Source: an uncultured Anaerolineae bacterium (GTDB lineage: Bacteria; Chloroflexota; Anaerolineae; Anaerolineales; Villigracilaceae). Taken from it: 41,242 nucleotides of DNA. Both the position numbers and the translations under genes were made by a program. The notes under the pieces were generated by a model that worked only from the letters and a program-made list of their open reading frames with translations, was not told the DNA's origin and searched no databases. This document shows, piece after piece, positions 8,184-16,001 of the stretch. Positions within the stretch are counted from its first letter, which is position 1, and each line of letters opens with the position of its first letter. The stretch lies in contig CAKZJX010000082.1 in the NCBI GenBank assembly GCA_937120535.1, positions 1-41,242 on the forward strand, given 5' to 3'.

Positions 8184-8956
8184 ACGCTTCCCCCGCTTCC
8201 TCTCCAGACCCCGAGCCGGCCGCGCCGTCCCCCGACTCCGTCCTCGTCTCGGTCTCCACCTCGCCCCCGCGCCTCGCCTTCCTCCTGCTCGGCCTGACGA
8301 TCCTGGTCTACCTGTCCCAGATCGTCTCCGACCTCCTGCTCGGCTTTGACCTGCCGTTGTGGCTGGGTGCAAAATCGAGCGATCTGATCCGGCAAGGTCA
8401 ACTCTGGCGCCTGCTCACCCCCATCCTGCTCCACGGCTCGGTCGCCCATATTGCCTTCAACATGTACGCCTTGTTCAATCTGGGGCCAAGCCTCGAGCAG
8501 CGCTTTGGCTCCTGGCGCTTCCTAGCCCTCTACCTGCTGGCCGGCTTTTCTGGAAACGTCTTCTCCTTCCTGTTCACCGATGGCCTCTCGGTCGGCGCCT
8601 CGACCTCGATCTTTGGTCTGCTGGCTGCCGAAGGGATTTTCCTCTACCGAAATCGGCGGTTGTTTGGCGAGCACGCTCGTCAATTCATCGGTCATGCAGT
8701 ACTTATCGCTGCCATCAACCTCTTACTCGGCGTGACCAGCGGCGGTCGCATTGACAACTGGGGGCACATTGGTGGCCTGCTGGGTGGGATGATCTTCGCC
8801 TGGTTCGCCGGCCCCTCTTGGGACGTGGAGGGAGCACCTCCCCACCTTCGCTTGGTGGATCGCCGCACTTTTGGGCAGGTGATCCTGGCAGCGGCGATCG
8901 TCCTGGTCCTCTTCGGCGCCCTATTCCTGCTGGGCTGGAGCGGCCTGCTGCCATAA
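8180..8956 (+). CDS. Rhomboid family intramembrane serine protease
   Basis: A 258-residue membrane protease that cuts within transmembrane segments of other proteins. The rhomboid core is present: WRLLTPILLHGSVAHIAFNMYAL (WR motif with His90 and Asn94, in two pieces), GASTSIFGLLAA with the nucleophile Ser141, and NWGHIGGLLGG with catalytic His196. The usual GASGAIFG is GASTSIFG here, which keeps the serine. Six hydrophobic segments are evident; the first 30 residues are a Ser/Pro-rich cytoplasmic leader. The GTG start at 8180 overlaps the gmk stop in a GTGA, so translation is probably coupled. A hairpin at 8963-8991 follows. Confidence 0.9.
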   Translation: MNASPASSPDPEPAAPSPDSVLVSVSTSPPRLAFLLLGLTILVYLSQIVSDLLLGFDLPLWLGAKSSDLIRQGQLWRLLTPILLHGSVAHIAFNMYALFNLGPSLEQRFGSWRFLALYLLAGFSGNVFSFLFTDGLSVGASTSIFGLLAAEGIFLYRNRRLFGEHARQFIGHAVLIAAINLLLGVTSGGRIDNWGHIGGLLGGMIFAWFAGPSWDVEGAPPHLRLVDRRTFGQVILAAAIVLVLFGALFLLGWSGLLP

Positions 8957-8962
8957 ACCAAG

Positions 8963-8991
8963 ACGCCGACCCTCCCCCCCATTGTCGGCGT
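8963..8991. terminator. Hairpin between rhomboid gene and tRNA-Pro
   Basis: ACGCCGAC (8963-8970) pairs perfectly with GTCGGCGT (8984-8991) around a 13-nt C-rich loop. It lies between the 3' ends of two convergent units. The T tract is short on the plus strand (TTTCTG) and absent on the minus strand, so it may be a weak bidirectional terminator. Confidence 0.5.
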
Positions 8992-8996
8992 TTCTG

Positions 8997-9070
8997 TCGG
9001 GGCGGTCGGACTTGAACCGACGACCCCCGCGTCCCAAACGCGGTGCGCTACCGGACTGCGCCACACCCCG
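8997..9070 (-). tRNA. tRNA-Pro (anticodon TGG)
   Basis: The minus strand folds as a 74-nt tRNA (73 nt plus discriminator A). The acceptor stem is CGGGGTG with CGCCCCG, the anticodon stem-loop is CCGCG-TTTGGGA-CGCGG with anticodon TGG, and the T-loop GTTCAAGTC is canonical. The 3' CCA is not encoded (the genome reads ACAG). A TTGACG-18 bp-TATACT promoter places the transcription start 3 nt before the mature 5' end. Confidence 0.96.
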
Positions 9071-9079
9071 TCGGACATG

Positions 9080-9109
9080 AGTATAATCGGTAGAGTGAAC
9101 GCGCGTCAA
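9080..9109 (-). promoter_or_regulatory. tRNA-Pro promoter, -10 overlapping the divergent gene's -10
   Basis: On the minus strand TTGACG (9109-9104), 18-bp spacer, TATACT (9085-9080); predicted +1 is 9073. The plus strand carries TATAAT at 9082-9087, so the octamer AGTATAAT serves both directions. Confidence 0.65.
9082..9087 (+). promoter_or_regulatory. -10 box for leaderless esterase lipoprotein gene
   Basis: TATAAT gives a predicted +1 at 9094, one base before the GTG at 9095. No Shine-Dalgarno is present. It decides the start codon: the in-frame ATG at 9077 lies upstream of the predicted transcription start. Confidence 0.6.
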
Positions 9110-9991
9110 GCGATACGCCTTCTTTTTTTTCCCTTCCTCTTCGGCGTTTTTCTTGCCTGTTCCCCTCGGCCTACCGAGCAACCCTTCCCTTCTCCTTGGC
9201 CTGCGCAGCTGCCTCGCCCTTCACCTCCGCAGCCGGCCCAACCGACTGCCTCCGCCCCTCCCACCGCCGCGCCCTCTCCAATCTCCCTTTCTTGCCTCCA
9301 ACAACCGGGCGAGCTGGTAACTGGCGAAGTGCCGACTCCGATCCGTCCGACTGTCTATATCGTCTATCTGCCGCCCTGCTACGGTCACTTCCCCGAGCGG
9401 CGTTACCCACTGCTCTACCTGCTCCATGGCCAAACTTACACCGCCGACCAGTGGGTGCGCCTGGGCGCTCCCGAAGTCGCCGACCGCCTGATCCGCAGCG
9501 GATCCGTTCCGCCCTTTCTCATGGTCTTCCCTGAAGATCGCTACTGGAACCTGCAGGTGGGTTTGCGCTTCGGGGAATATCTGTTGCACGACGTCATGCC
9601 AGAGGTGGAACAGCGCTTTCGTGTTCACGGCGATCGACGTTTTCGGGCCATTGGGGGCCTCTCGCGCGGCGGCGGTTGGGCCTTTCAACTCGGCTTGGCG
9701 CGCCCCGACCTGTTCTCTGCTATCGGTCTGCACTCCCCGGCCATCTTCGACGCCGATCGCGTGACCTTCGAACGCCGGCTACAACAGATTCCCCCAGAAC
9801 TGTGGCCACGCATCTACTTCGACATCGGCGAAAGCGACCGCGAACGCAGTTTTGCCCTCCACCTGGAGCAGGTCCTGAGCCGCTACCAATTCCCTCACGA
9901 ATGGCATCTCAACCTCGGCGCTCACGACGAAACTTACTGGCGAGCTCACGTAGAAGCCTATCTCAAATGGTATGCTTCGACCTGGCGATGA
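9095..9991 (+). CDS. Lipoprotein esterase of the enterochelin esterase-like family
   Basis: A 298-residue exported alpha/beta hydrolase. The start at GTG 9095 gives a short basic n-region (MNARQAIR), a hydrophobic core and the lipobox VFLAC with Cys22, followed by a Pro/Ala/Ser-rich linker to about residue 65. The catalytic domain is of the putative-esterase (PF00756-like) type: HGQTYTADQW in the oxyanion region, nucleophile Ser190 in GGLSRGGGW, DIGESDRE with the acid, and His in LGAHDETYWR. Such enzymes hydrolyse acyl or siderophore esters; the substrate is unknown. It is divergent from tRNA-Pro with overlapping -10 boxes and is predicted to be leaderless. Confidence 0.82.
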   Translation: MNARQAIRLLFFPFLFGVFLACSPRPTEQPFPSPWPAQLPRPSPPQPAQPTASAPPTAAPSPISLSCLQQPGELVTGEVPTPIRPTVYIVYLPPCYGHFPERRYPLLYLLHGQTYTADQWVRLGAPEVADRLIRSGSVPPFLMVFPEDRYWNLQVGLRFGEYLLHDVMPEVEQRFRVHGDRRFRAIGGLSRGGGWAFQLGLARPDLFSAIGLHSPAIFDADRVTFERRLQQIPPELWPRIYFDIGESDRERSFALHLEQVLSRYQFPHEWHLNLGAHDETYWRAHVEAYLKWYASTWR

Positions 9992-10027
9992 CCGCAGAAA
10001 AATCAATCTGGATCAGCCAGCCTCTGC

Positions 10028-10033
10028 TATAAT
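10028..10033 (+). promoter_or_regulatory. -10 box for near-leaderless yqeY
   Basis: TATAAT gives a predicted +1 at 10040, one base before the ATG at 10041. The in-frame ATG at 10032 lies inside the -10 box and so cannot be the start of this transcript. Confidence 0.6.
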
Positions 10034-10040
10034 GATCAGC

Positions 10041-10490
10041 ATGGATCTCAAAACTCAGCTCAACGAATCCCTGAAAGCGGCCATGAAATCGGGCGACGAG
10101 ATTCGTCGCAACACCCTTCGCATGGCCCTGGCTGCCATCAAACAAGCCGAAATAGATCGGCGCCTGGTCCTGGACGATGCAGCGGTGATCGCCCTGCTCC
10201 AGAAGGAGATCAAACATCGTCGCGAAGCCTTGGAAGAAGCGCACAGGGCCGGCCGAGCCGACCTGATCGCCACGAACCAAGCCGAGATCGCCATCTTGGA
10301 AGCCTTCCTCCCCAAGGCGATGAGCCCCGATGAACTGCGCACCGTGGTGCAGGCAGCGATTGCCGAAGTGGGCGCCGCCTCCCTGAGCGATATGGGCAAG
10401 GTGATGAAAGCCGTCATGCCACGCGTGGCCGGCCGTGCTCCAGGCGAAGCAGTCAGTGCCATGGTCAAAGAACTGTTGCAGTCCCGGTGA
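10041..10490 (+). CDS. yqeY: GatB/YqeY domain protein
   Basis: A 149-residue cytoplasmic protein of the YqeY family, related to the C-terminal tRNA-binding part of GatB. It begins MDLKTQLNESLKAAMKSGDE, has RRNTLRMALAAIKQAEID, and ends with a glutamine/alanine-rich helix and the conserved DMGKVMKAVMPRVAGRAPG segment. Length (about 150) is normal. Its precise role is unknown; a tRNA or amidation role is assumed from GatB. The next gene, pgpH, begins in its stop codon (GTGA), and the order yqeY-pgpH-ybeY-dgkA matches a conserved bacterial neighbourhood. Confidence 0.9.
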   Translation: MDLKTQLNESLKAAMKSGDEIRRNTLRMALAAIKQAEIDRRLVLDDAAVIALLQKEIKHRREALEEAHRAGRADLIATNQAEIAILEAFLPKAMSPDELRTVVQAAIAEVGAASLSDMGKVMKAVMPRVAGRAPGEAVSAMVKELLQSR

Positions 10491-12601
10491 ACTCCGCTCT
10501 CCTTCCCCAGATCACCCCTCGCTTGAGGATCTTTCGCTGGCTTCTCCTCGCCGTTGTCAGCTTGGCAACTTTTGGTGCCCTGATCCTGCCCGATCTCTTG
10601 CATCCGTCCTTGTTGCCGCTGAAGGTGGGAAACGTCTCGCCGCGCGACTTTGAAGCCCCGCGCGACATCACCTTTGAGAGCGTGATCTTCACCGAACAAC
10701 GTCGCCAAGCCGCAGCCGATGCTGTCCTACCGATCTACAACCCACCCGATCCCTCGATCTCGCGCCAACAGATGGCGCTCTTGCGCAATGCATTGGACAC
10801 TATCTCGCGCCTGCGTCAGGACTCTGCGCTTTCCCTGGACCAGAAGCGTGCCCAACTGGCCTCCCTCCCCAACCTCTCCCTCTCCGACGAGACGATCGAC
10901 TTCCTGCTGACCCTGGACGACGAACGGTGGGCCGTCTTGCGTGCCGAGGCGCTCACCGTCTTAGAGCGCACCCTACGCGGGGTGATCCGCGAGTCAGACG
11001 TGGAGACGGTGCGTCGCGCCGTCCCTTCTTTGGTGAGCTTTTTGCTGAGCGAGTCGGAGGCCGAGCAGGTAGCAACGCTGGTCCAGCCGTTCGTGATTGC
11101 CAATAGTCTGTATAGCCCGGAGCTGACCGAGGCAGCTCGGCGCACTGCGCGCGAGAACGTGGAGCCGGTGATGCGCACCTACAAAGCCGGCCAGATTGTG
11201 CTGCGCGCTGGCGAAGTCATCACCGAAGCCCATCTCGAGGCCCTCATCGCCCTGGGGCTGATCCGCGCCGGCCCTCAACTGTTGGCTCTGCTAGGGGCGG
11301 GTGTTCTCACCATCCTGGCTACGGGATTTGTCATCCTATACTTCCATCGCCGTCAGCGGTTGGGGTTTCTCTATGAACCGCGCAGTTTGCTGGTGATGGC
11401 GTTTTCTTACCTCTTCTTCCTGATCGCTGCTCGGTTGGTCATTCCCGATAACGTCCTGCTTCCTTACTTATATCCCCTACCGGCCCTGGGGATGCTCTTG
11501 GTCAACCTGTTTGGTCTAGAGAGCGGCCTGGTGATCTCGATCATCGCCGCCATCCTGGCCACCTACAACTTTCGCGCCGATCTCTTGCCCTATCACTTGC
11601 TCACCTCCCTGTTCGGTGTGTTGGCGCTTGGGCCAGCGCGCCGCTTCTGGTCTTATCTATGGGCCAGCGTAGCGGTGATCGGGGCCGGCGGGGCCATCCT
11701 AGTTGCCTTTCGCTTTGCCGAAGGAACGCTCGATTGGATCGGCATGATTCAACTGTTGTTGGCGGCCACCGGCAGCGGCTTACTCTCCGCCGCCTTGGCC
11801 TTGCTCGGCCAATACTTCTTGGCCCAGTGGCTAGGCCTGGTCACGCCGTTACACCTGCTGGAGATCTCGCGCCCCGACTTTCCACTCCTGCAATTCTTCC
11901 TGCGCAACGCGCCCGGCACCTACCAACACAGCCTACAAGTAGCCAACCTGGCCGAGCAGGCCGCCGAAGCGATCGGAGCCGACCCGCTGCTCACCCGCGT
12001 TGGCGCCCTGTTTCATGACATCGGCAAGGCCCTCAACCCGGCCTTCTTCATCGAAAACCAAGCCCCAGGCCAGTTGAATACCCACCAAGATATGAATCCC
12101 CACCAGGCGGCGGCCATCATCATCCAACACATTCGAGACGGCGTGGCCCTGGCCCGAAAATATCGCCTGCCCCGCCGCATTGACGACTTCATCTTAGAAC
12201 ACCACGGCACCATGATCACCCGCTACCAGTACAACCAGGCCCTCCAGCAGGCCGGCGGCGATCCCTCCAAGGTGGACCTCGAAAAATTCCGCTATCCCGG
12301 CCCCCGCCCTCGCTCGCGTGAGACGGCGATCCTGATGTTGGCCGACAGCGCTGAAGCCCGAGCTCGGGCCAGCAGCCCACGCGACGAGGAAGAAATCCGC
12401 GCCTTGGTTCGAGGGGTTATCGAACAAGCCCAAAAAGATGGCCAGTTGGACCATACCAACCTCACCTTGCACGATCTCCACCTGATCGTCGAATCCTTTG
12501 TCAACACCCTACGCGGCACCTACCACCCGCGCATTCAATATCCGGCGGCAGAAATGCCCCTGGCCGTCGAGCCGCTTCCGACCACCCCTCAACCCAAATA
12601 A
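10487..12601 (+). CDS. pgpH: PgpH-type 7TM-HD phosphodiesterase
   Basis: A 704-residue membrane protein that, by family, hydrolyses cyclic di-AMP to pApA. After an N-terminal membrane segment (about 15-35) comes an extracytoplasmic 7TMR-HDED domain to about residue 255, seven hydrophobic segments to about 455, then a cytoplasmic HD domain. Metal ligands are visible: His481 in TYQHSLQ, His510-Asp511 in FHDIGK, and His572/His573 in LEHHGT. The HD domain also contains the conserved FIENQ and DMNPHQAA motifs seen in PgpH. The GTG start overlaps the yqeY stop (GTGA). The C-terminus is a short Pro/Thr tail. In other bacteria pgpH also precedes ybeY and dgkA. Confidence 0.93.
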   Translation: MNSALLPQITPRLRIFRWLLLAVVSLATFGALILPDLLHPSLLPLKVGNVSPRDFEAPRDITFESVIFTEQRRQAAADAVLPIYNPPDPSISRQQMALLRNALDTISRLRQDSALSLDQKRAQLASLPNLSLSDETIDFLLTLDDERWAVLRAEALTVLERTLRGVIRESDVETVRRAVPSLVSFLLSESEAEQVATLVQPFVIANSLYSPELTEAARRTARENVEPVMRTYKAGQIVLRAGEVITEAHLEALIALGLIRAGPQLLALLGAGVLTILATGFVILYFHRRQRLGFLYEPRSLLVMAFSYLFFLIAARLVIPDNVLLPYLYPLPALGMLLVNLFGLESGLVISIIAAILATYNFRADLLPYHLLTSLFGVLALGPARRFWSYLWASVAVIGAGGAILVAFRFAEGTLDWIGMIQLLLAATGSGLLSAALALLGQYFLAQWLGLVTPLHLLEISRPDFPLLQFFLRNAPGTYQHSLQVANLAEQAAEAIGADPLLTRVGALFHDIGKALNPAFFIENQAPGQLNTHQDMNPHQAAAIIIQHIRDGVALARKYRLPRRIDDFILEHHGTMITRYQYNQALQQAGGDPSKVDLEKFRYPGPRPRSRETAILMLADSAEARARASSPRDEEEIRALVRGVIEQAQKDGQLDHTNLTLHDLHLIVESFVNTLRGTYHPRIQYPAAEMPLAVEPLPTTPQPK

Positions 12602-12612
12602 GCGATCCGATC

Positions 12613-13059
12613 ATGATCTACCTCGAAAACCCCCTTGACCTTCCGTTTGACCTGGCGTTGATCGAACAGGCGGCCCGCGCTGCCCTCGCCCATCAAGACG
12701 CCCATGGCGACCTGACCATCGTCCTCGCCGACGACGAATCCCTGCGCCGCCTCAACCGCGACTACCTGGACGTGGACGCCCCGACCGACGTGCTCTCCTT
12801 CCCCGCCTCCGAACGCGACCCCGAGACCGGCTCGCTCTACCTGGGCGACATCCTGATCTCCCTGCCCCGCGCCGAAGAACAAGCCCGCCTGGCCGGCCAT
12901 GCCGTGGAAGACGAAGTGCGTCTGCTGGTCGTTCACGGCGTGCTGCATCTGCTCGGCTTCGATCACGCCACCCAGTCGGAGAAGGCTGCCATGTGGCCGG
13001 TTCAGGCGGCCATCCTGCATGAGCTTGGCTTGGCCCACGTAGCAGCGCGCTTGCCCTGA
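12613..13059 (+). CDS. ybeY: Endoribonuclease/rRNA maturation factor YbeY
   Basis: A 148-residue zinc-dependent YbeY protein involved in 16S rRNA 3'-end maturation and ribosome quality control. The zinc motif H-x3-H-x5-H is complete as HGVLHLLGFDH (His108, 112 and 118). Other conserved pieces are LNRDYLDVDAPTDVLSFP and YLGDILIS. Length is normal. No clear ribosome site precedes the ATG; the 11-nt gap after pgpH suggests translational re-initiation. Confidence 0.95.
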   Translation: MIYLENPLDLPFDLALIEQAARAALAHQDAHGDLTIVLADDESLRRLNRDYLDVDAPTDVLSFPASERDPETGSLYLGDILISLPRAEEQARLAGHAVEDEVRLLVVHGVLHLLGFDHATQSEKAAMWPVQAAILHELGLAHVAARLP

Positions 13060-13086
13060 TTGGGCGTTCGCCCGAGCTTCCCGCCG

Positions 13087-13464
13087 ATGAAAGCCTTTCT
13101 CCTCTCTCGAGTTGAGTCCTTTCGTCATGCCCTGCGCGGCTGGAGCTATGTGATGCGCACCCAGCGCAACGCCTGGATTCACGGCATAGCGGCCACGTTG
13201 GTCTTCATAGTGGGCGTCTGGCTTCAGCTGCCGGCCCGCGATTGGGCTGTGCTCATCCTCACCATTTCCATGGTCTTTGCTGCTGAATTTCTCAACACCG
13301 CCATTGAAGCCGTAGCGGATTTAGCGACCAAGGAACAGCATCCTCTTGCCAAAGTCGGCAAGGATGTGGGTGCAGCGGCCGTCCTGATCGCCGCCCTGGC
13401 CGCAGTGTTGATCGGGCTGCTGATCCTGGGGCCGCCCCTCTGGGCGCGCCTGACCGGCCCCTGA
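13087..13464 (+). CDS. dgkA: Diacylglycerol/undecaprenol kinase family protein
   Basis: A 125-residue small membrane kinase of the DgkA/UdpK family, which phosphorylates diacylglycerol or undecaprenol at the membrane. Diagnostic residues are in EFLNTAIEAVADLATKEQ followed by HPLAKVGKDVGAAAVL, the family signature with Glu, Asn, His, Lys and Asp in the expected order. Three hydrophobic segments are present (about 35-50, 56-72, 97-118). The ATG at 13087 is preferred; a TTG at 13060 would add nine residues without family support. It ends the yqeY-pgpH-ybeY operon. In Gram-positive-like lineages this gene is often undecaprenol kinase. Confidence 0.9.
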   Translation: MKAFLLSRVESFRHALRGWSYVMRTQRNAWIHGIAATLVFIVGVWLQLPARDWAVLILTISMVFAAEFLNTAIEAVADLATKEQHPLAKVGKDVGAAAVLIAALAAVLIGLLILGPPLWARLTGP

Positions 13465-13476
13465 TATGCCTCTCCT

Positions 13477-13501
13477 CGGCCGGCCTCAGCGCAGCCGGCC
13501 G
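13477..13501. terminator. Hairpin between convergent dgkA and M48 genes
   Basis: CGGCCGGC (13477-13484) pairs with GCCGGCCG (13494-13501) around a 9-nt loop, in the 77-nt gap between two converging genes. There is no T tract, so a bidirectional terminator is plausible but not proven. Confidence 0.45.
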
Positions 13502-13541
13502 CCAGAAGAGAGACACCAGCCCTAGAATTCACCTCTCCCGA

Positions 13542-14774
13542 CTACTCCTGGGCGCTCACCGCCCGCAGGCGTTCGGGGATGGGCGGATGGGTGTAGTGAA
13601 GCAGGACGTACAACGAATGGGGATTCAGGTTGGCCAGATTCTCCTGGGCCAGTTTGCGCAGGGCGCGCAGCGTGGGCGAGATGCCGGCCATCTTGGCTGC
13701 AAAAGCATCGGCGGCGTATTCAGCTTTTCGGCTGATGGCGTTGACCGGAAGGCTCAGGATCAGATCGACCGGGCCGGCCAGCAGGCTAAACAGCACCAGG
13801 CTGAACCCGAAGTGTCCTCCCGATACCCCAAAGGCTTCTCCCAGCTGCGGGGTTTGCAGGATGCCCCCGATCAGAACGGTATATAGCCCGAGCAGCGCAA
13901 CCTGCACTCCCAGCAGGCGAGGCACATCGCGGTGAACGGCATGTCCTAACTCATGGGCCAAAACGGCCAGAATTTCCTCCCGATCGAGCTTCTCCAACAA
14001 CGTATCAAACAACACCACCTCGCGCGTCTGGCCCACGCCGCTGAAAAAGGCGTTTAACTTGGTTGAGCGCTTGGAGGCATCCATTACCGATATGGCGCGG
14101 ACGTTGAAGCCGACCTTGGCGGCCAGCGCTTGGATCGCTTCTTTGAGTTCGTCGTCCGGTAGGGGGGTGAGCTTGTTGAAGAGTTTGACGAACACCTTGG
14201 TGTTCAGCACCGCAAACAGGAGCACCAGGGCGCTCAACACACCCCAAGCAGAGAGCAGGAACCGCCACAACTGTTCATGGAAGGTAAGGTAGAGGAACTG
14301 CACGAGCGCTATCACCGATCCTCCCAGCACCGCCGCCAACGAGACTCCTTTGAGCAGGTCCAGGAAGAAGGTTTTGTGGGTAGTGGTGTTGAAGCCGAAC
14401 TTCTCCTCGATCACAAAGGTCTTATAATAGCTGAACGGCAAGCCAACGATCAGGCTGAACAAGCCGACCCCCCCCAAGAATGCCAGCGTCTGCAAGATGG
14501 GGTGGTCGAACAGGCGGTTGGTCCACTGCTCCAACAAGCCAAAGGCGCCCGAGACCAATAGGATCAACATCAACGCTATCATGACCGTTTTGGTGACGAT
14601 CTCGTAGCGCATGGTCTCCATGGAATAGCTTAGCCACTTGAGGTAGCGTTCTTGGTCGTAAATCCCCTGGGCGTGGGCCGGAATAGGCTTTCGGCTATGC
14701 CGGTCGTTGATCAGGGTGACGATCAGATCGATCAGGTAGGTGATGGCGATCAGGCCGACAATCCACAGTTTCAT
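13542..14774 (-). CDS. M48 family CAAX-type metalloprotease
   Basis: A 410-residue membrane zinc metalloprotease of the Ste24/HtpX class. The zinc motif HELGH is at residues 274-278 (LAHELGHAVHRD) and the third ligand is in SRKAEYAADAFA. The N-terminal half has hydrophobic segments near 3-20, 60-85, 100-120, 150-175 and 185-205, and a second pair flanks the active site. The KLNAFFSGVGQTREVVLFDT region before the active site is typical of CAAX prenyl protease-like M48A proteins. It probably degrades or processes membrane proteins. The start at 14774 follows AGGAG by 7 nt; an upstream ATG at 14816 has no such site. It is convergent with dgkA. Confidence 0.9.
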   Translation of the reverse strand: MKLWIVGLIAITYLIDLIVTLINDRHSRKPIPAHAQGIYDQERYLKWLSYSMETMRYEIVTKTVMIALMLILLVSGAFGLLEQWTNRLFDHPILQTLAFLGGVGLFSLIVGLPFSYYKTFVIEEKFGFNTTTHKTFFLDLLKGVSLAAVLGGSVIALVQFLYLTFHEQLWRFLLSAWGVLSALVLLFAVLNTKVFVKLFNKLTPLPDDELKEAIQALAAKVGFNVRAISVMDASKRSTKLNAFFSGVGQTREVVLFDTLLEKLDREEILAVLAHELGHAVHRDVPRLLGVQVALLGLYTVLIGGILQTPQLGEAFGVSGGHFGFSLVLFSLLAGPVDLILSLPVNAISRKAEYAADAFAAKMAGISPTLRALRKLAQENLANLNPHSLYVLLHYTHPPIPERLRAVSAQE

Positions 14775-14871
14775 TGTTCGCTCCTGAGGCGAGAATGTTC
14801 GCCAAGCGGTTTGCATCGGACGGCGTCAGACTTGCCTCGACGCCGACAAGCAATTAGGCGGGCCTTCCTCT

Positions 14872-15545
14872 CTAGCGTCCAATTGTATCCGATCCCTCCA
14901 CGGCGAAAAGGTTACATAACCGCCGAGACCGCCCAGTAGGCGGAGGCCTTATGAAGAACTCTGCGCTCTCTGCGGTTGGTTTTCGCAGTGGGCTTGTCCA
15001 GGCTGAGACGGATGCTGTGGCTGAGGGCTCGGCCCAACGCACCCTCTCCAACAGCTCCAGCAATCTTCCTGCCAACTCGATCACCGGCACACCGACTTTG
15101 CCCACGTTTTTGGCGGCTTGGATCAGCCCCTCGAGGCCCACACTTTACCATATTTTTGTTTTTGGAGTTCTTCCTGCGGGCGTTTCAGGTCTTCGCAGGC
15201 TTCATCGGCCTGCTCGGCGGAGAGATGGGCCAGTATGGCGTTCACGGCCGCCGTCAGCTCCTGCAGCGTGCGCCCGATTTCGTGGGAAAGCGCCGTATTG
15301 AAACCGTCCTGCACGGTCTGCTGGATGAGGTTTCTATCATCAATCGTCAGATTGCTTTGGAAGCAGCTGCGAATCACCGCCAGGGAGTCGCAGCGGGTGC
15401 GCTCGTCGTCGCCGACGCGGATTTCCACCCTGCGGCCGGCCGGGTCGGCCCGCACGACCCAAGCTCGGCGCGCTCCGCCCTCCGAAGGGCCATCCAAAAT
15501 TATACGCCATGTGCTGAATGCCCTGGGGAGCGAATGCCGGCGCAA
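14872..15545 (-). pseudogene. Frameshifted hypothetical protein with effector-associated-like helical C-terminus
   Basis: Two consecutive minus-strand frames appear to form one broken gene. The first (15545-15123) encodes 140 residues, including VRADPAGRRVEIRVGDDE and a helical region ending KQKYGKVWASRG then stop. The second frame continues directly with GLEGLIQAAKNVGKVGVPVI and ELAGRLLELL, a glycine/hydrophobic helix that I associate with the ends of small helical domains in Chloroflexota and cyanobacterial conflict-type proteins. The break is at about 15123-15141. Loss of one copy of a tandem CCTC would explain it, since the sequence reads GCCTCGAG where GCCTCCCTCGAG would restore KVWASLEGL. 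After about 15060 the second frame loses domain character. The family is not firmly recognised; the start codon is uncertain. Confidence 0.4.
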
Positions 15546-15609
15546 GGCGGGAAGGGGAGGCAGCCCGGCCAGCGGGCCGGCTAGTGGCTCACTGTGAGCA
15601 GATTCCAGG

Positions 15610-15615
15610 TAAAAT
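15610..15615 (+). promoter_or_regulatory. Possible -10 box for the LRR gene
   Basis: TAAAAT with predicted +1 near 15622, about 32 nt before the ATG at 15654. No good -35 is visible. Confidence 0.35.
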
Positions 15616-15653
15616 TAGCAGCGAGAAAGCACCGCCAAAGGGGACCCCTGCCG

Positions 15654-16001
15654 ATGAACTCCGCGACTCTCCTCTCCCGCCCCCGCCAGGCCGCCGAAAG
15701 CGGCGCCGTCTCCGTCGACCTCTCCGGCCTGGGCCTGACCGTCCTGCCGCCCGAAATCGGCCAACTCACCAACCTGACCACACTCCACCTTCGGAGCAAC
15801 CCACTCACCGCCCTGCCGCCCGAACTGGCGCACCTGACCCGCCTGGAACGCCTCAAGCTGCACGGCAACCCGCTGACCCTGGCCCTGCCGCGCGCCCTAC
15901 TGGGCGATATCTTCGACGGCGGCGACGCTCAAGCCATCCTGCGCTTCTACCGCGCCGTCTGGCAGGCGGGCGCACTCGCAGTTCATGGAGGTCAATGGTG
16001 A
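15654..16001 (+). CDS. Short leucine-rich repeat protein, probably a remnant
   Basis: A 115-residue protein with about two and a half bacterial 23-residue LRRs: VDLSGLGLTVLPPEIGQLTN, LTTLHLRSNPLTALPPELAH, LERLKLHGNPLTLALPRAL. After the repeats comes GGDAQAILRFYRAVW, which resembles the linker that joins LRRs to the Roc GTPase domain in bacterial Roco-type proteins. The frame then ends, so no GTPase domain follows. I read it as the N-terminal piece of a truncated LRR-Roc protein, but a small stand-alone LRR protein cannot be excluded. Its stop overlaps the GTG of the next gene. A longer start at 15594 is possible but lacks LRR sequence. Confidence 0.5.
   Translation: MNSATLLSRPRQAAESGAVSVDLSGLGLTVLPPEIGQLTNLTTLHLRSNPLTALPPELAHLTRLERLKLHGNPLTLALPRALLGDIFDGGDAQAILRFYRAVWQAGALAVHGGQW

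Noticed and set aside
9077-9094. ATG at 9077 as the esterase lipoprotein start
   Set aside because: It lies upstream of the predicted +1 and overlaps the -10 box; GTG 9095 gives a proper signal peptide and a leaderless start.
12589-13182. 197-codon open frame opposite ybeY
   Set aside because: Antisense of a well-defined ybeY with its zinc motif; no domain of its own.
15518-15994. Extended N-terminus of the endonuclease IV-like protein
   Set aside because: The 160 upstream codons overlap the LRR gene in another frame, are Pro/Arg-rich and lack family similarity.
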